64,000 bases of DNA. Source: CAYSAQ01 sp964429235 (GTDB taxonomy: Bacteria; Margulisbacteria; Riflemargulisbacteria; GWF2-35-9; DYQY01). The position numbers and the translations under genes were made by a program. Positions 27,505-35,285 of this stretch are shown here, one piece after another; the stretch's first letter is position 1; each line of letters opens with the position of its first letter. The stretch lies in contig CAYSAQ010000010.1 in the NCBI GenBank assembly GCA_964429235.1, forward strand, positions 8,601 to 72,600. The letters run 5' to 3'. The notes under the pieces were generated by a model. The model searched no databases. It was given only the letters and a program-made list of their open reading frames with translations, and was not told where the DNA came from.

Positions 27505-29373
27505 TTATTCATGGTGTATTGCCCCCACAGGGCAGACTGTTTCGCATTGTCCGCATTTGATACATTTATCTTGAATAATGAAATGAGGTTTTTTAACTTT
27601 ACCAGTGATAGTAGATACGGGGCATTGCTTTGCACATAGTGTACAGCCGATGCATTTATCTGGATCTATAGTATAAGTAACTAGCGTTTTACATGCACCA
27701 GTTCTACATTTCTTTTCATTAATATGTTCTAAGTATTCCTCTTTGAAATATCTAAGAGTAGTCATAACAGGGTTTGGGGCAGTTTTACCAAGTGCACAAA
27801 GTGAAGCAACTGAGATGTTTCTTGCTAGGTCTTTTAGCTTATCTAAATCTTCTAAAGTCCCTTTTCCTTCAGTGATACCAGTGATTATCTCTAACATACG
27901 TTTAGTTCCGATACGGCAGAAAGTACATTTGCCACATGATTCGCTTTGGATGAATTGTAGGAAATACTTAGCTAGATCTATCATACAAGTGTCTTCATCT
28001 ACAGCAACCATGCCACCAGAGCCAACAATAGCACCAGTACTCATTAGGCTTTCATAATCCACTAAGGTATCGAATAAGCTAGCAGGGATACAGCCACCAG
28101 ATGGTCCGCCAAGCTGTACAGCCTTGATAGGTTTGCTCGTAAGAGATCCTCCACCGATTACATCGATGATTTCACTAAGAGGTGTTCCCATCTCTATTTC
28201 TACTAGTCCAGCATGCTTAATCTTTCCAGCTAAGGAGAATACTTTTGTGCCAGAGCTTTTCTCTGTACCAAGTTTATTAAACACTTCAGCACCTTTGCGC
28301 ATAATCCAAGGTATGTTAGCGAGTGTTTCTACATTATTGATATTAGTAGGCTTTTCCCAAAGTCCTTTTACTGCTGGGAATGGAGGTTTGATGCGAGGCA
28401 TCCCACGTTGTCCCTCGATAGATGCTATAAGAGCTGTCTCTTCTCCACATACAAAGGCACCAGCGCCTTCTTTTATTAATATTTCAAAGTTAAAGCCAGA
28501 ATCAAGGATGTTGTCTCCTAATAGATTCGCTTCTTTAGCGTCTGAAATGGCTTTTTTTAGCCTTTTTATAGCAAGTGGGTATTCTGCCCTCACATAGATG
28601 TATCCTATGCTTGCTCCGATAGCGTAGCCGTTGATGACCAATCCTTCTAATATTCTATGCGGGTCACCTTCTAATACTGCTCTATCCATAAAGGCACCTG
28701 GGTCGCCTTCGTCTGCGTTACAGATAACGTATTTTTGTTCGCTTTCTGAATTCATTGCGAATTCCCATTTCAATCCAGTACTGAACCCAGCACCGCCTCT
28801 GCCTCTTAGGCCAGAAGTTTTGATAGTATCAATGATATCGTGTGCTGAGATATTATTAGTTAGGATATCTTTTAAAGCGTTATAGCCTTCGTTTGCTAGA
28901 TAGTCTTCTAATCTATCAGGGTTAATGATTCCACAGTTCTCAAGAACTATACGGGTTTGTCCCTTAGTCTTAGAATCTTTTTCTATAATAGTTATGTCGC
29001 TAGATAGCATTGTATCCTTAGATAGATGTTCTAGTAATGGTTCTATATCCTCAGGAGTGAGGTTTGCAAATACCATTCGTTTATTGTTTATAACAGTTTC
29101 GATAAGTGGCTCAAGGTGGCATAGACCGTTACAAGAAGTGTAGTCTATCTTTATCTTTTTATATTTTGGGCTTAGCTCTATTAGCTTTTCATATACTTCG
29201 CTAGCACCAGCGGCTATTCCGCAAGTCCCCATGCCTAGTTGGAGGAGAATAGCTCCCTCAGTCTCACTTTGTTCGACAGCTCCCTCATCGAAGGAGCCTA
29301 ATCCCCCTGATGCTGAAGCATCTCTCCCCCTTATGAAGGGGGCTCTTGTGGAATGTCTATTGTTAGAAGTCAT
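27505..29373 (-). CDS. NuoF/HydB-like flavoprotein subunit with repeat-encoded N-terminus
   Basis: A 622-aa NADH-binding subunit. It has a thioredoxin-fold [2Fe-2S] segment (GMGTCGIAAGA near residue 47), the FMN/NADH domain (GLRGRGGAGFSTGLKW), the [4Fe-4S] motif ESCGKCTFCRIGT and two C-terminal [4Fe-4S] ferredoxin motifs (CIGCTLCAKQCP, CIKCGQCETVCP). This is the HydB/NfnA-partner layout of soluble bifurcating complexes, not of Complex I. Residues about 10-41 (starting RAPFIRGRDASASGG) are translated from a palindromic repeat and have no place in the family. The start ATG at 29373 overlaps the NuoE-like gene by 11 bp. Confidence 0.88.
   Translation of the reverse strand: MTSNNRHSTRAPFIRGRDASASGGLGSFDEGAVEQSETEGAILLQLGMGTCGIAAGASEVYEKLIELSPKYKKIKIDYTSCNGLCHLEPLIETVINNKRMVFANLTPEDIEPLLEHLSKDTMLSSDITIIEKDSKTKGQTRIVLENCGIINPDRLEDYLANEGYNALKDILTNNISAHDIIDTIKTSGLRGRGGAGFSTGLKWEFAMNSESEQKYVICNADEGDPGAFMDRAVLEGDPHRILEGLVINGYAIGASIGYIYVRAEYPLAIKRLKKAISDAKEANLLGDNILDSGFNFEILIKEGAGAFVCGEETALIASIEGQRGMPRIKPPFPAVKGLWEKPTNINNVETLANIPWIMRKGAEVFNKLGTEKSSGTKVFSLAGKIKHAGLVEIEMGTPLSEIIDVIGGGSLTSKPIKAVQLGGPSGGCIPASLFDTLVDYESLMSTGAIVGSGGMVAVDEDTCMIDLAKYFLQFIQSESCGKCTFCRIGTKRMLEIITGITEGKGTLEDLDKLKDLARNISVASLCALGKTAPNPVMTTLRYFKEEYLEHINEKKCRTGACKTLVTYTIDPDKCIGCTLCAKQCPVSTITGKVKKPHFIIQDKCIKCGQCETVCPVGAIHHE
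29251..29346. repeat. Palindromic repeat inside the NuoF-like reading frame
   Basis: About 96 bases with stems AGCCCCCTTCATAAGGGGG, GATGCTTCAGCATC and GCTCCTTCGATGAGGGAGC. The same kinds of modules are found in non-coding spacers elsewhere in the window. The insertion is a multiple of three and free of stops, so it adds about 32 residues at the N-terminus. Confidence 0.8.
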
Positions 29374-29815
29374 TAAGGATCTCCCTTATTTTTTCGTTAG
29401 TAAGCTTACCGTAGACTTTGTCGCCAATCATCATTGCTGGGGCAAGTGAACAACAGCCTAAACAGGCTACAGTTTCTAAGGTGAATTTGTTGTCTTTTGT
29501 AGTTTCACCAATTCCTATTCCTATTTCTTCTTTTAGAAAGTCTAATAGTGGGTCAGCGCCTCTTACATGGCAGGCAGTTCCTTTACATAATTTGATAGTA
29601 TGGTCACCGGAAGGTGAAAGTTTGAATTGGCTATAGAAAGTAGCTACGCCATAGAGCCTGTTGGCTTTTATTTCGCTTTTTTCGCAGATTTCATGCATAT
29701 GTTCTTTGGAGATGTAGCCGTAGTCGGTTTGTACTGCTTGTAGTACAGGGATTGTAGCTCCCTCGTTTGTTCCATATTCTGTGATTATTTGATCTATGGT
29801 TCGTTTGTTGCTCAT
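29363..29815 (-). CDS. NuoE/HydC-like [2Fe-2S] subunit
   Basis: A 150-aa thioredoxin-like ferredoxin subunit. Cluster ligands are CKGTACHVRGA (residues 77-87) and CLGCCSLAP near residue 117, in the order expected for the 24-kDa subunit family. Upstream GVATFYSQFKLSP is conserved. It is the first gene of the NuoE-NuoF-GltD-like operon; upstream is a palindromic spacer. No other Complex I genes are present, so a soluble NADH-dependent oxidoreductase is more likely. Confidence 0.92.
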   Translation of the reverse strand: MSNKRTIDQIITEYGTNEGATIPVLQAVQTDYGYISKEHMHEICEKSEIKANRLYGVATFYSQFKLSPSGDHTIKLCKGTACHVRGADPLLDFLKEEIGIGIGETTKDNKFTLETVACLGCCSLAPAMMIGDKVYGKLTNEKIREILNDF

Positions 29816-29849
29816 TCTGAAATAATTGTAGTACTTTTTAGGGGAAAAG

Positions 29850-29998
29850 TCATTAACCCTTCCGCCCTTCGGGCACCTTCCCTTTGTAAGGGAAGGATGT
29901 AATATTTGGGCATATAGTTTCCCTTTGATATTTCGACAAGCTCAGCACAAGTTCGGGGGCTGTCACGGTCACTGAGCGGAGTCGAAGTGTAGTGACAG
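29850..29998. repeat. Palindromic spacer with three stems
   Basis: Contains CCTTCCGCCCTTCGGG, CCTTCCCTTTGTAAGGGAAGG, a TTTCGACAAGCTCAGCACAAG unit and an imperfect palindrome flanked by CTGTCAC and GTGACAG (29960-29998). The last unit is the non-coding relative of the insertion in the GltD-like gene. It divides the housekeeping block from the accessory region. Confidence 0.7.
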
Positions 29999-30000
29999 GA

Positions 30001-30990
30001 TCAATATTTAACTGCGTAACCTTTATCAAGCAGTTCTTGGTTAAGGAATTTACCGTTAAGGGCTAAGTTAGTGATGTTGGGTTCTTTTGTGTCATAAAAT
30101 ATATCGGCAAGGTATCTATTGAATTTTTCACGCCAATAGGTTTTGATAGCGATGAACTTACAATCTTTCAGCTTAGCTACAATATAGTTTTTAGCGATTT
30201 GTCCTTCAGGAGTTTTGATTTCTGGGGTGTTGATGCCTTTTAGCCGTATTCTTTGGCTAGTCCAAGTATTGAACCCAAGATCTACGTTTACCCAGAGTGT
30301 GTCACCGTCTATAATCTCTTGCACATAGGCTTTATAGGTATAATAAGGCATAGCGCCTGTATCTTGGTTAGAAAACCGATATTGTTCCCTGGTTTTTGCT
30401 ACCTTTATCACGGAGTCAGGCTTTAGGTTTTGGTCAGGGCTTTCTATATAGAACATGAACCCTAAATCTATCATAAGTGCGTGCTCAACTTTGTTTAGTC
30501 TATATACCCAGGGTTCACCACGTTCCAATCTTAGCTGTGGTTTACCGTTAGTTTGAGATAGTTTCTTGTTTATTTTTATTAGCTCTTTAAGGTCTCTAGT
30601 CTTTAGCTTTTTTTTAATAACATTGGATTCATATTCCTTTCTGAGAGCCTTATCTGGGACAGTAATTAGAGCTTTATAATGTGACCATGTCAATTGTGAG
30701 GATGCCCATACAATCTTTGGGTATCCTTCATAAAACCGAACACTTCTATATAAATTACCCACAGAGATATCTATCTGTTTAGCTAGTTCTTGAATCAGCT
30801 TCTTGCCATATTCTCTAAGTTTTTGGTCTTCTAGTAGATACTGTTTTATATGTTTCCCGATGTTCCAATAGGTAATCTTCTTTTCTTGCTTCTTAGCTTG
30901 TGGAGTAAGTGCTTTGCTTGCTGCTATCTCTTGTTTGATGAGAGTTACTAGTTGCTTAAATGCTGGGAGGTTGGAGAGTTTTTGTGTCAT
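30001..30990 (-). CDS. DUF1016 N-terminal domain fused to thermonuclease (SNase)
   Basis: A 329-aa protein. Residues about 10-150 match DUF1016_N (TYWNIGKHIKQYLLE, YGKKLIQELAKQI, LTWSHYKALI), the helical DNA-binding half of YhcG-type nucleases. The usual PD-(D/E)XK half is missing; residues about 215-329 are a staphylococcal-nuclease domain (VQEIIDGDTLWVNVD, RIRLKGINTPE, YWREKFNRYLADIFYD) with the two arginines and glutamate expected at the active site. No signal peptide. It is probably a DNA/RNA nuclease of accessory or defence type. Palindromic spacers lie on both sides. Confidence 0.8.
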   Translation of the reverse strand: MTQKLSNLPAFKQLVTLIKQEIAASKALTPQAKKQEKKITYWNIGKHIKQYLLEDQKLREYGKKLIQELAKQIDISVGNLYRSVRFYEGYPKIVWASSQLTWSHYKALITVPDKALRKEYESNVIKKKLKTRDLKELIKINKKLSQTNGKPQLRLERGEPWVYRLNKVEHALMIDLGFMFYIESPDQNLKPDSVIKVAKTREQYRFSNQDTGAMPYYTYKAYVQEIIDGDTLWVNVDLGFNTWTSQRIRLKGINTPEIKTPEGQIAKNYIVAKLKDCKFIAIKTYWREKFNRYLADIFYDTKEPNITNLALNGKFLNQELLDKGYAVKY

Positions 30991-31096
30991 ATCTTATATT
31001 ATAATTATTTATGCTAAATTTTCATTATTTATTGGGTTTTACTTTAAAATTACTTTAAATTAAGGGCTCTTAGCCGCCCTTAAGATCCCGCCAAGG

Positions 31097-31301
31097 CTTT
31101 GCAAAACTCTAGCTTACTAAGTGTAATAAATAAGTCTTACTTGTTAAATTGATAGGACGAATGAAGCTCCTCGCCACTGAAGTGGACGGAGAGTGCCCGT
31201 GCGACATTATTTAAACACTTAATACAGCTATCAAACAGTTGCAAAGCCAATTAAATTAGTAATATTAGGGGGTAATACTTTTAAAACTGCCACTTTAATC
31301 C
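31097..31301. repeat. 205-bp direct repeat, copy 1
   Basis: Begins CTTTGCAAAACTCTAG and matches 32871-33075 at 204 of 205 positions with the same orientation, 1774 bp apart. The inner stem CCACTGAAGTGG sits in CTCCTCG...GGACGGAG. Its end overlaps the 3' end of the neighbouring beta-repeat gene. A diverged third copy lies at 63799-63952, with a different inner stem. Confidence 0.9.
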
Positions 31302-31959
31302 AGCTTCTAGTTTGGATTCTTCGATCGTTTGTTGTATGCCATTGGCCGTTTATAATAAGGATGCTTTCTTCTTCCCCTATTCCGATTGTTATTTTGTATT
31401 TTATTCTATTTTTTTCTAGAGTAGAGGCACCTACCTTAAAGCTAAAACCAGAGTCGCTACCTGTTTCAAACTCGTAGTAGAGTCTGCTGTTTTTTAGTAT
31501 CTTCCAATAGCCTTTGAATGTTACTTCATGGGTTTCTCGCTTTTTGTAAATTAGGTTAGCCTTCTCATATACATAAACAATTCGGTGGTGTTTGTTGAGT
31601 ATCCATTTGTTGTTTAGCGTTAAGATATCATGCTTGGAGTTTTCTTTTTTTATACTGAAAATGATCTTGTTATATTTATCTACAGACCAGGTGCCAGTTA
31701 AGGCTAGTATTTGTTTTTCTTCTAGTTCTTCATCGTTGTATTTTGATATTTTGAAGTTTAAGGAGTTTTTGTCTGTACTAGAGATTCGACCAGCAAGTAG
31801 TATCTTTTTGCCGGATTTGGTGTCGTTGGTGGCTTTGATGGTTAGGCGTAGATCGTGGTTGTCGGTTAATGTCCAATGGCCTGATTGGGATATTTTGTCG
31901 TTTATTACTAGGTTGTTGTTTGGATCGAGGCGGAGTTTGTGTTTGTGGGTTGGTGTCAT
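31231..31959 (-). CDS. Unknown beta-repeat protein, copy 1 (deleted C-terminus)
   Basis: A 242-aa protein that I do not recognise. It starts MTPTHKHKLRLDPNNNL and contains repeated units of the form G-x-W-x-(L/V)-x-x-x-(H/Y)-x-(L/I), about 30-50 residues apart, suggesting an all-beta fold. No signal peptide is visible. Compared with copy 2 (33055-33613) it has lost about 185 bp near 31330; after that point it reads a different frame, so the last ~35 residues are not homologous to copy 2. It may be a decaying paralogue. Confidence 0.55.
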   Translation of the reverse strand: MTPTHKHKLRLDPNNNLVINDKISQSGHWTLTDNHDLRLTIKATNDTKSGKKILLAGRISSTDKNSLNFKISKYNDEELEEKQILALTGTWSVDKYNKIIFSIKKENSKHDILTLNNKWILNKHHRIVYVYEKANLIYKKRETHEVTFKGYWKILKNSRLYYEFETGSDSGFSFKVGASTLEKNRIKYKITIGIGEEESILIINGQWHTTNDRRIQTRSWIKVAVLKVLPPNITNLIGFATV

Positions 31960-31981
31960 GGTTTAATTATAATGTATTTAT

Positions 31982-32001
31982 GCTACTTTTCAAAAAGTAG
32001 C
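31982..32001. repeat. 20-bp hairpin
   Basis: GCTACTTTT, a CA loop and AAAAGTAGC. Related hairpins (GTTCTTTTT...AAAAAGAAC) are at 32831-32857 and around 63767-63783. They lie upstream of minus-strand genes next to TATAAT-like sequence. Confidence 0.6.
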
Positions 32002-32065
32002 GCAAAACTTTCGACACGAAGCTTCTCACGGTCTTAGGGGAAATGTTGTTTGGGAATAACGAAAA

Positions 32066-32431
32066 TTATTTAAATAATTTAAAAAGTTCTTCTGCTATTT
32101 CTAGGCTTTGTTCTGCATCATTTTTTGTGAGCCTATCAGCTTTTGGATATCTAGTATTGTTATAGAATTCCATTAGGTCACTAATTTTTCTTAAAAGGTC
32201 TTCGGTTATGAATGAACTATTGTTTGTTTTTGATGCAAGGATCATTAAATCATGTGTGAATGGGAACTCTATCTCCTTGATAATTAGCCACCTTTTTATG
32301 ATCTTTTCAATTGATTGATGTGAATGGTAAATAGAAATATGCCATTTATCAAAGTTTTGTAATAATAGCTTTGCTGCTTCGAGGTCTGATTCAGCATAGA
32401 AAAGCCATTCAGATGGTGCAAATTTATCCAT
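32066..32431 (-). CDS. HEPN-domain protein, toxin of a HEPN/MNT pair
   Basis: A 121-aa helical protein matching the HEPN family (PF05168 type): SEWLFYAESDLEAAKLLL at the start, a central HSHQSIEKIIKRWL and a C-terminal YNNTRYPKADR that stands where the family RxxxxH or RYP motif lies. HEPN proteins of this class act as RNases or as targets of the partner nucleotidyltransferase. It is 2 bp downstream of the MNT gene. The pair sits between the two copies of the beta-repeat gene. Confidence 0.82.
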   Translation of the reverse strand: MDKFAPSEWLFYAESDLEAAKLLLQNFDKWHISIYHSHQSIEKIIKRWLIIKEIEFPFTHDLMILASKTNNSSFITEDLLRKISDLMEFYNNTRYPKADRLTKNDAEQSLEIAEELFKLFK

Positions 32432-32433
32432 TT

Positions 32434-32739
32434 TTAGACTTTTTTTCCTTTAGTAGCAATCTCGTAATAGATTGTGCCAAATTCATTTTTTTTATTTTCC
32501 ATATCAGTCTTTTTTATATAGGTTAGGTCAATTGGAAAATAGTTTGAAAAAAGTTGTTTTCTTATTTGAAAAGATTCTTCCATTTTATTATCTAAGTTTT
32601 CTTTTATTACAGCGATATCAAGGTCGCTATTTTCTTTTTGAGTTCCGTTAGCATAAGACCCGAAAATATAAAGTTCATCTGGTTGAGAGATTTTTTTTAT
32701 TAAGCTTATTATTTCGTATAGACGTTGTTCGTTTACCAT
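32434..32739 (-). CDS. MNT-type nucleotidyltransferase, antitoxin partner
   Basis: A 101-aa minimal nucleotidyltransferase with the family motif GSYANGTQKENSDLDIAV (residues 26-43), giving the GSx10DxD signature. In characterised HEPN/MNT systems the MNT enzyme modifies the HEPN toxin with AMP and neutralises it. It is first in a two-gene operon with the HEPN gene. It has typical size and an intact active site. Confidence 0.85.
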   Translation of the reverse strand: MVNEQRLYEIISLIKKISQPDELYIFGSYANGTQKENSDLDIAVIKENLDNKMEESFQIRKQLFSNYFPIDLTYIKKTDMENKKNEFGTIYYEIATKGKKV

Positions 32740-32870
32740 AATGTTAGTTTAACATAGTTGGATAGTTTTTCTCTATTGTTTTAGATATGTGGTTGTTGGT
32801 TAATGTCATATATTAATTATAATGTATTTATGTTCTTTTTGCTTGTTCAAAAAGAACGAAAAAAACAAGA

Positions 32871-33075
32871 CTTTGCAAAACTCTAGCTTATTAAGTGTAA
32901 TAAATAAGTCTTACTTGTTAAATTGATAGGACGAATGAAGCTCCTCGCCACTGAAGTGGACGGAGAGTGCCCGTGCGACATTATTTAAACACTTAATACA
33001 GCTATCAAACAGTTGCAAAGCCAATTAAATTAGTAATATTAGGGGGTAATACTTTTAAAACTGCCACTTTAATCC
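32871..33075. repeat. 205-bp direct repeat, copy 2
   Basis: Matches 31097-31301 with one substitution. It overlaps the stop codon of beta-repeat gene copy 2, so gene and repeat were duplicated together. The block between the two copies contains the HEPN/MNT pair. Confidence 0.9.
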
Positions 33076-33613
33076 TACTTCTAGTTTGGATTCTTCGATA
33101 GTTTGTTTGTATTGGATGTAAGTATCTAGATCGTCATAAAGCCAGTTCTTTTCTATCTTTATTTCAAACCCGTTTGAAAGCTTTAGGCTAATCTCGCTAT
33201 CGTTTGATAGTTTATATTCAGCACCAATCGAAAGTGGGCTTGTTTCGGTTTCCGAGTAATCTATATCGAAGAAGATGGTCATATCGCCAGCGGCACGCCA
33301 TTGGCCGCTTATAATAAGGTTGCTCTCTTCAACACCGATTGTTATTTTGTATTTGATTCTATTTTTCTCTAGAGTAGCGGCACCTACCTTAAAGCTAATG
33401 CCAGTGTTGTTGTCTGTTTCAAACTGGTAGTAGAGTCTGCTGTTTTTTAGTATCTTCCAATAGCCTTTGAATGTTACTTCANNNNNNNNNNNNNNNNNNN
33501 NNNNNNNNNNNNNNNNNNNNNNNNNNNNNNNNNNNNNNNNNNNNNNNNNNNNNNNNNNNNNNNNNNNNNNNNNNNNNNNNNAGGCGGAGTTTGTGTTTGT
33601 GGGTTGGTGTCAT
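33055..33613 (-). CDS. Unknown beta-repeat protein, copy 2 (interrupted by assembly gap)
   Basis: Paralogue of 31231-31959. The start ATG at 33613 and the first codons (THKHKLRL) are on the right of the gap, the C-terminal ~141 residues on the left. Aligning the flanks to copy 1 places 33481 at 31528 and 33582 at 31928, so 399 bases are missing, a multiple of three; the complete protein would have 285 aa. Its own C-terminus (SIGAEYKLSNDSEISLKLS to LEVGLKWQF) alternates polar and hydrophobic residues and ends in Phe, like an outer-membrane strand, though no signal peptide is seen. Function unknown. Confidence 0.65.
33482..33581. other. Assembly gap of 100 N
   Basis: A run of exactly 100 N, the usual placeholder for a gap of unknown length. 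It falls within the duplicated gene, so the repeat probably broke the assembly. Confidence 0.99.
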
Positions 33614-33867
33614 GGTTTAATTATAATGTATTTATGTTCTTTTTACTTGTACCTTCGACATTTAATGTCTAGGGATAGTCACTAAACTCATACTTCGTTA
33701 AATGGAGCTATGCAAATAGTTGTTCGGTCAGGAAATAGATTAATAGATATTGGGGAATTAGTTTTATTTTGGTAATATATTAGTAGTTCAGCGTAAATTA
33801 AATCACTTTCTAATAAATTCTTTATTGTATATTTATTAAAGAAAACAATTTCTTTTGATAATCAATA

Positions 33868-34062
33868 TTAATACAAATTAACGCTATTTTTAGCTTCTAC
33901 ATAGAATACTACAGGTTTGGTTATTCCCTTTGCTTTTGCAATTTTTAATACTTTTTTAGGGTTTTTGCTATAACTAACGACATCTACACTACTAAATGAC
34001 TTTGTAGCTACATATTTTCCTTGATATTTTTCAGTTTCATTTATTGTTTCATAAGGTGTCAT
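33868..34062 (-). CDS. DUF5678-like small protein
   Basis: A 64-aa protein with EKYQGKYVATKSFSSVDVVS and NPKKVLKIAKAKGITKPVVFYV. The 'x-Y-x-GKYVA...A...G...PVxxxV' pattern is that of DUF5678, small single-domain proteins of unknown function, often near toxin-antitoxin genes. A GGAG ribosome site precedes the ATG at 34062. The 250 bp to its left hold AT-rich sequence without a gene. Confidence 0.5.
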   Translation of the reverse strand: MTPYETINETEKYQGKYVATKSFSSVDVVSYSKNPKKVLKIAKAKGITKPVVFYVEAKNSVNLY

Positions 34063-34114
34063 GTTTTGCTCCTTACTAAGTATATTGATTTTTTTTTAAG
34101 TAATTTCACCATAA

Positions 34115-34942
34115 TTATTGTAGTTTTTTCTTCTTTTCAGTGATATCAAGATAATTTTCGTTTGTACTTATTTTGTTGCCAGTCTTTTTTTCTAAGGCTC
34201 TTTTTGCATCTCCTGCAATTTTGCCACCATCCTTTGCATCTTTCTTAAGCTTATTAAAACCTTGAGAATTATCTGTTTGAGTTATTTCGGTTGTTGCTCT
34301 TTCACCAAGCATAGAAAAAATAAGTTCAAGATCAGTCATATGATCTCTTAGATTTTCTTTTTTTAATTTTTTCAACTCTTTATATTTACTCGGAGTCATA
34401 CCAAAAGTTGCTTTACTTATTTCAGCTGTTAAAATTGAATAATTTTGTTGATCTTTTACACCACGATTGCTCCACTCATCTGTAAGTTCTTCACGGATAG
34501 CGATACCTCTCATTCGTTTTTCAATCCAATTGGAGCTATAACCTTTTTCCTTATATAAAGCTCTTGTACGTTGAGTTGCTAGTTCAGGATCTTCAATTTC
34601 CTGTATTCTTTCGTAGCCTATTTTTGCTAGCCAACGTTTAAATGGTTCTGCTTTTGGTGAAGGGATTGATTGAATAATTCGAAAAATACCCTCTGTGTTT
34701 GCACAATCTGTTTTATATTTTTTCCCATCGATTGCTTCCAATTTAAGTCCGTGACAATTTGTCACGACCTCACTGCTGCTTGCATTTAATCGTTGTTTTA
34801 ATTTTCTCCAATATGCGCCAGCATTAGGGCTATCTGTTAATATCTCACAAACATCTATAACCGAAAACCACCACTCATTATTATGTATAGTTTTTCTAAT
34901 TTTTTCTTGTTGGAAAATTGCTATTTTATTATTTGTATCCAT
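34115..34942 (-). CDS. BRO-N family phage antirepressor-like protein
   Basis: A 275-aa protein. The N-terminal BRO domain is clear: IRKTIHNNEWWFSVIDVCEI, LKLEAIDGKKYKTDCANTEG and FRIIQSIPSPKAEPFKRWLA (residues about 15-130), then a lysine-rich helical C-terminus. BRO proteins bind DNA and occur in phages, mobile elements and next to toxin genes. It stands alone in this mosaic region, without phage structural genes, so it is probably a solitary remnant of mobile DNA. Confidence 0.85.
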   Translation of the reverse strand: MDTNNKIAIFQQEKIRKTIHNNEWWFSVIDVCEILTDSPNAGAYWRKLKQRLNASSSEVVTNCHGLKLEAIDGKKYKTDCANTEGIFRIIQSIPSPKAEPFKRWLAKIGYERIQEIEDPELATQRTRALYKEKGYSSNWIEKRMRGIAIREELTDEWSNRGVKDQQNYSILTAEISKATFGMTPSKYKELKKLKKENLRDHMTDLELIFSMLGERATTEITQTDNSQGFNKLKKDAKDGGKIAGDAKRALEKKTGNKISTNENYLDITEKKKKLQ

Positions 34943-35124
34943 TATTTGCCCACACTTTTCTCAACAATTTCAACAATTGTGTTAGCTATTGTTTGATGGC
35001 CAAAATGGTTATCTTTTGTCTTAACTAAGGGTTTGTCTGATAAGAATCTCATACTATTATTATACGTTATTTTGAGTTATCTCGAAATAACAAACAGCCA
35101 CTATCCTTTAATCCCCCTTTTTTT

Positions 35125-35222
35125 ATATAGGATAAGCCTCATGTTTAAATTCATTCTGTTTTGGCTTTGTAATAAGGCTCCCTCGACATCTGGGTCTAGG
35201 CGGAGTTTGTGGTTATGGGTGG
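35125..35222. repeat. Direct repeat left of the lipase, with 5' scrap of the beta-repeat gene
   Basis: Contains ATTCATTCTGTTTTGGCTTT and AAGGCTCCCTCG, then a minus-strand scrap reading THNHKLRLDPD, the start of the beta-repeat protein. A similar block is at 36139-36241 on the other side of the lipase. The rest of the 343-bp spacer 34943-35285 has no gene that I can support. Confidence 0.65.
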
Positions 35223-35285
35223 TCCTCTAACATTTCAGAGAAAACTTACCCCCTATGTTATTCTTAAATATAAGGAGTAATTATT

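Noticed and set aside
27393..27635. 80-aa minus-strand ORF between the NuoF-like and GltD-like genes
   Set aside because: It overlaps the ferredoxin-coding end of the NuoF-like gene in another frame and its C-terminus is translated hairpin repeat.
25306..29815. Part of respiratory Complex I
   Set aside because: Only NuoE- and NuoF-like subunits are present, fused context with a GltD-like protein, and no membrane subunits follow.
34115..34942. Evidence of a prophage
   Set aside because: BRO, KilA-N and DinD proteins alone do not make a phage; no terminase, capsid, tail or integrase gene is present.
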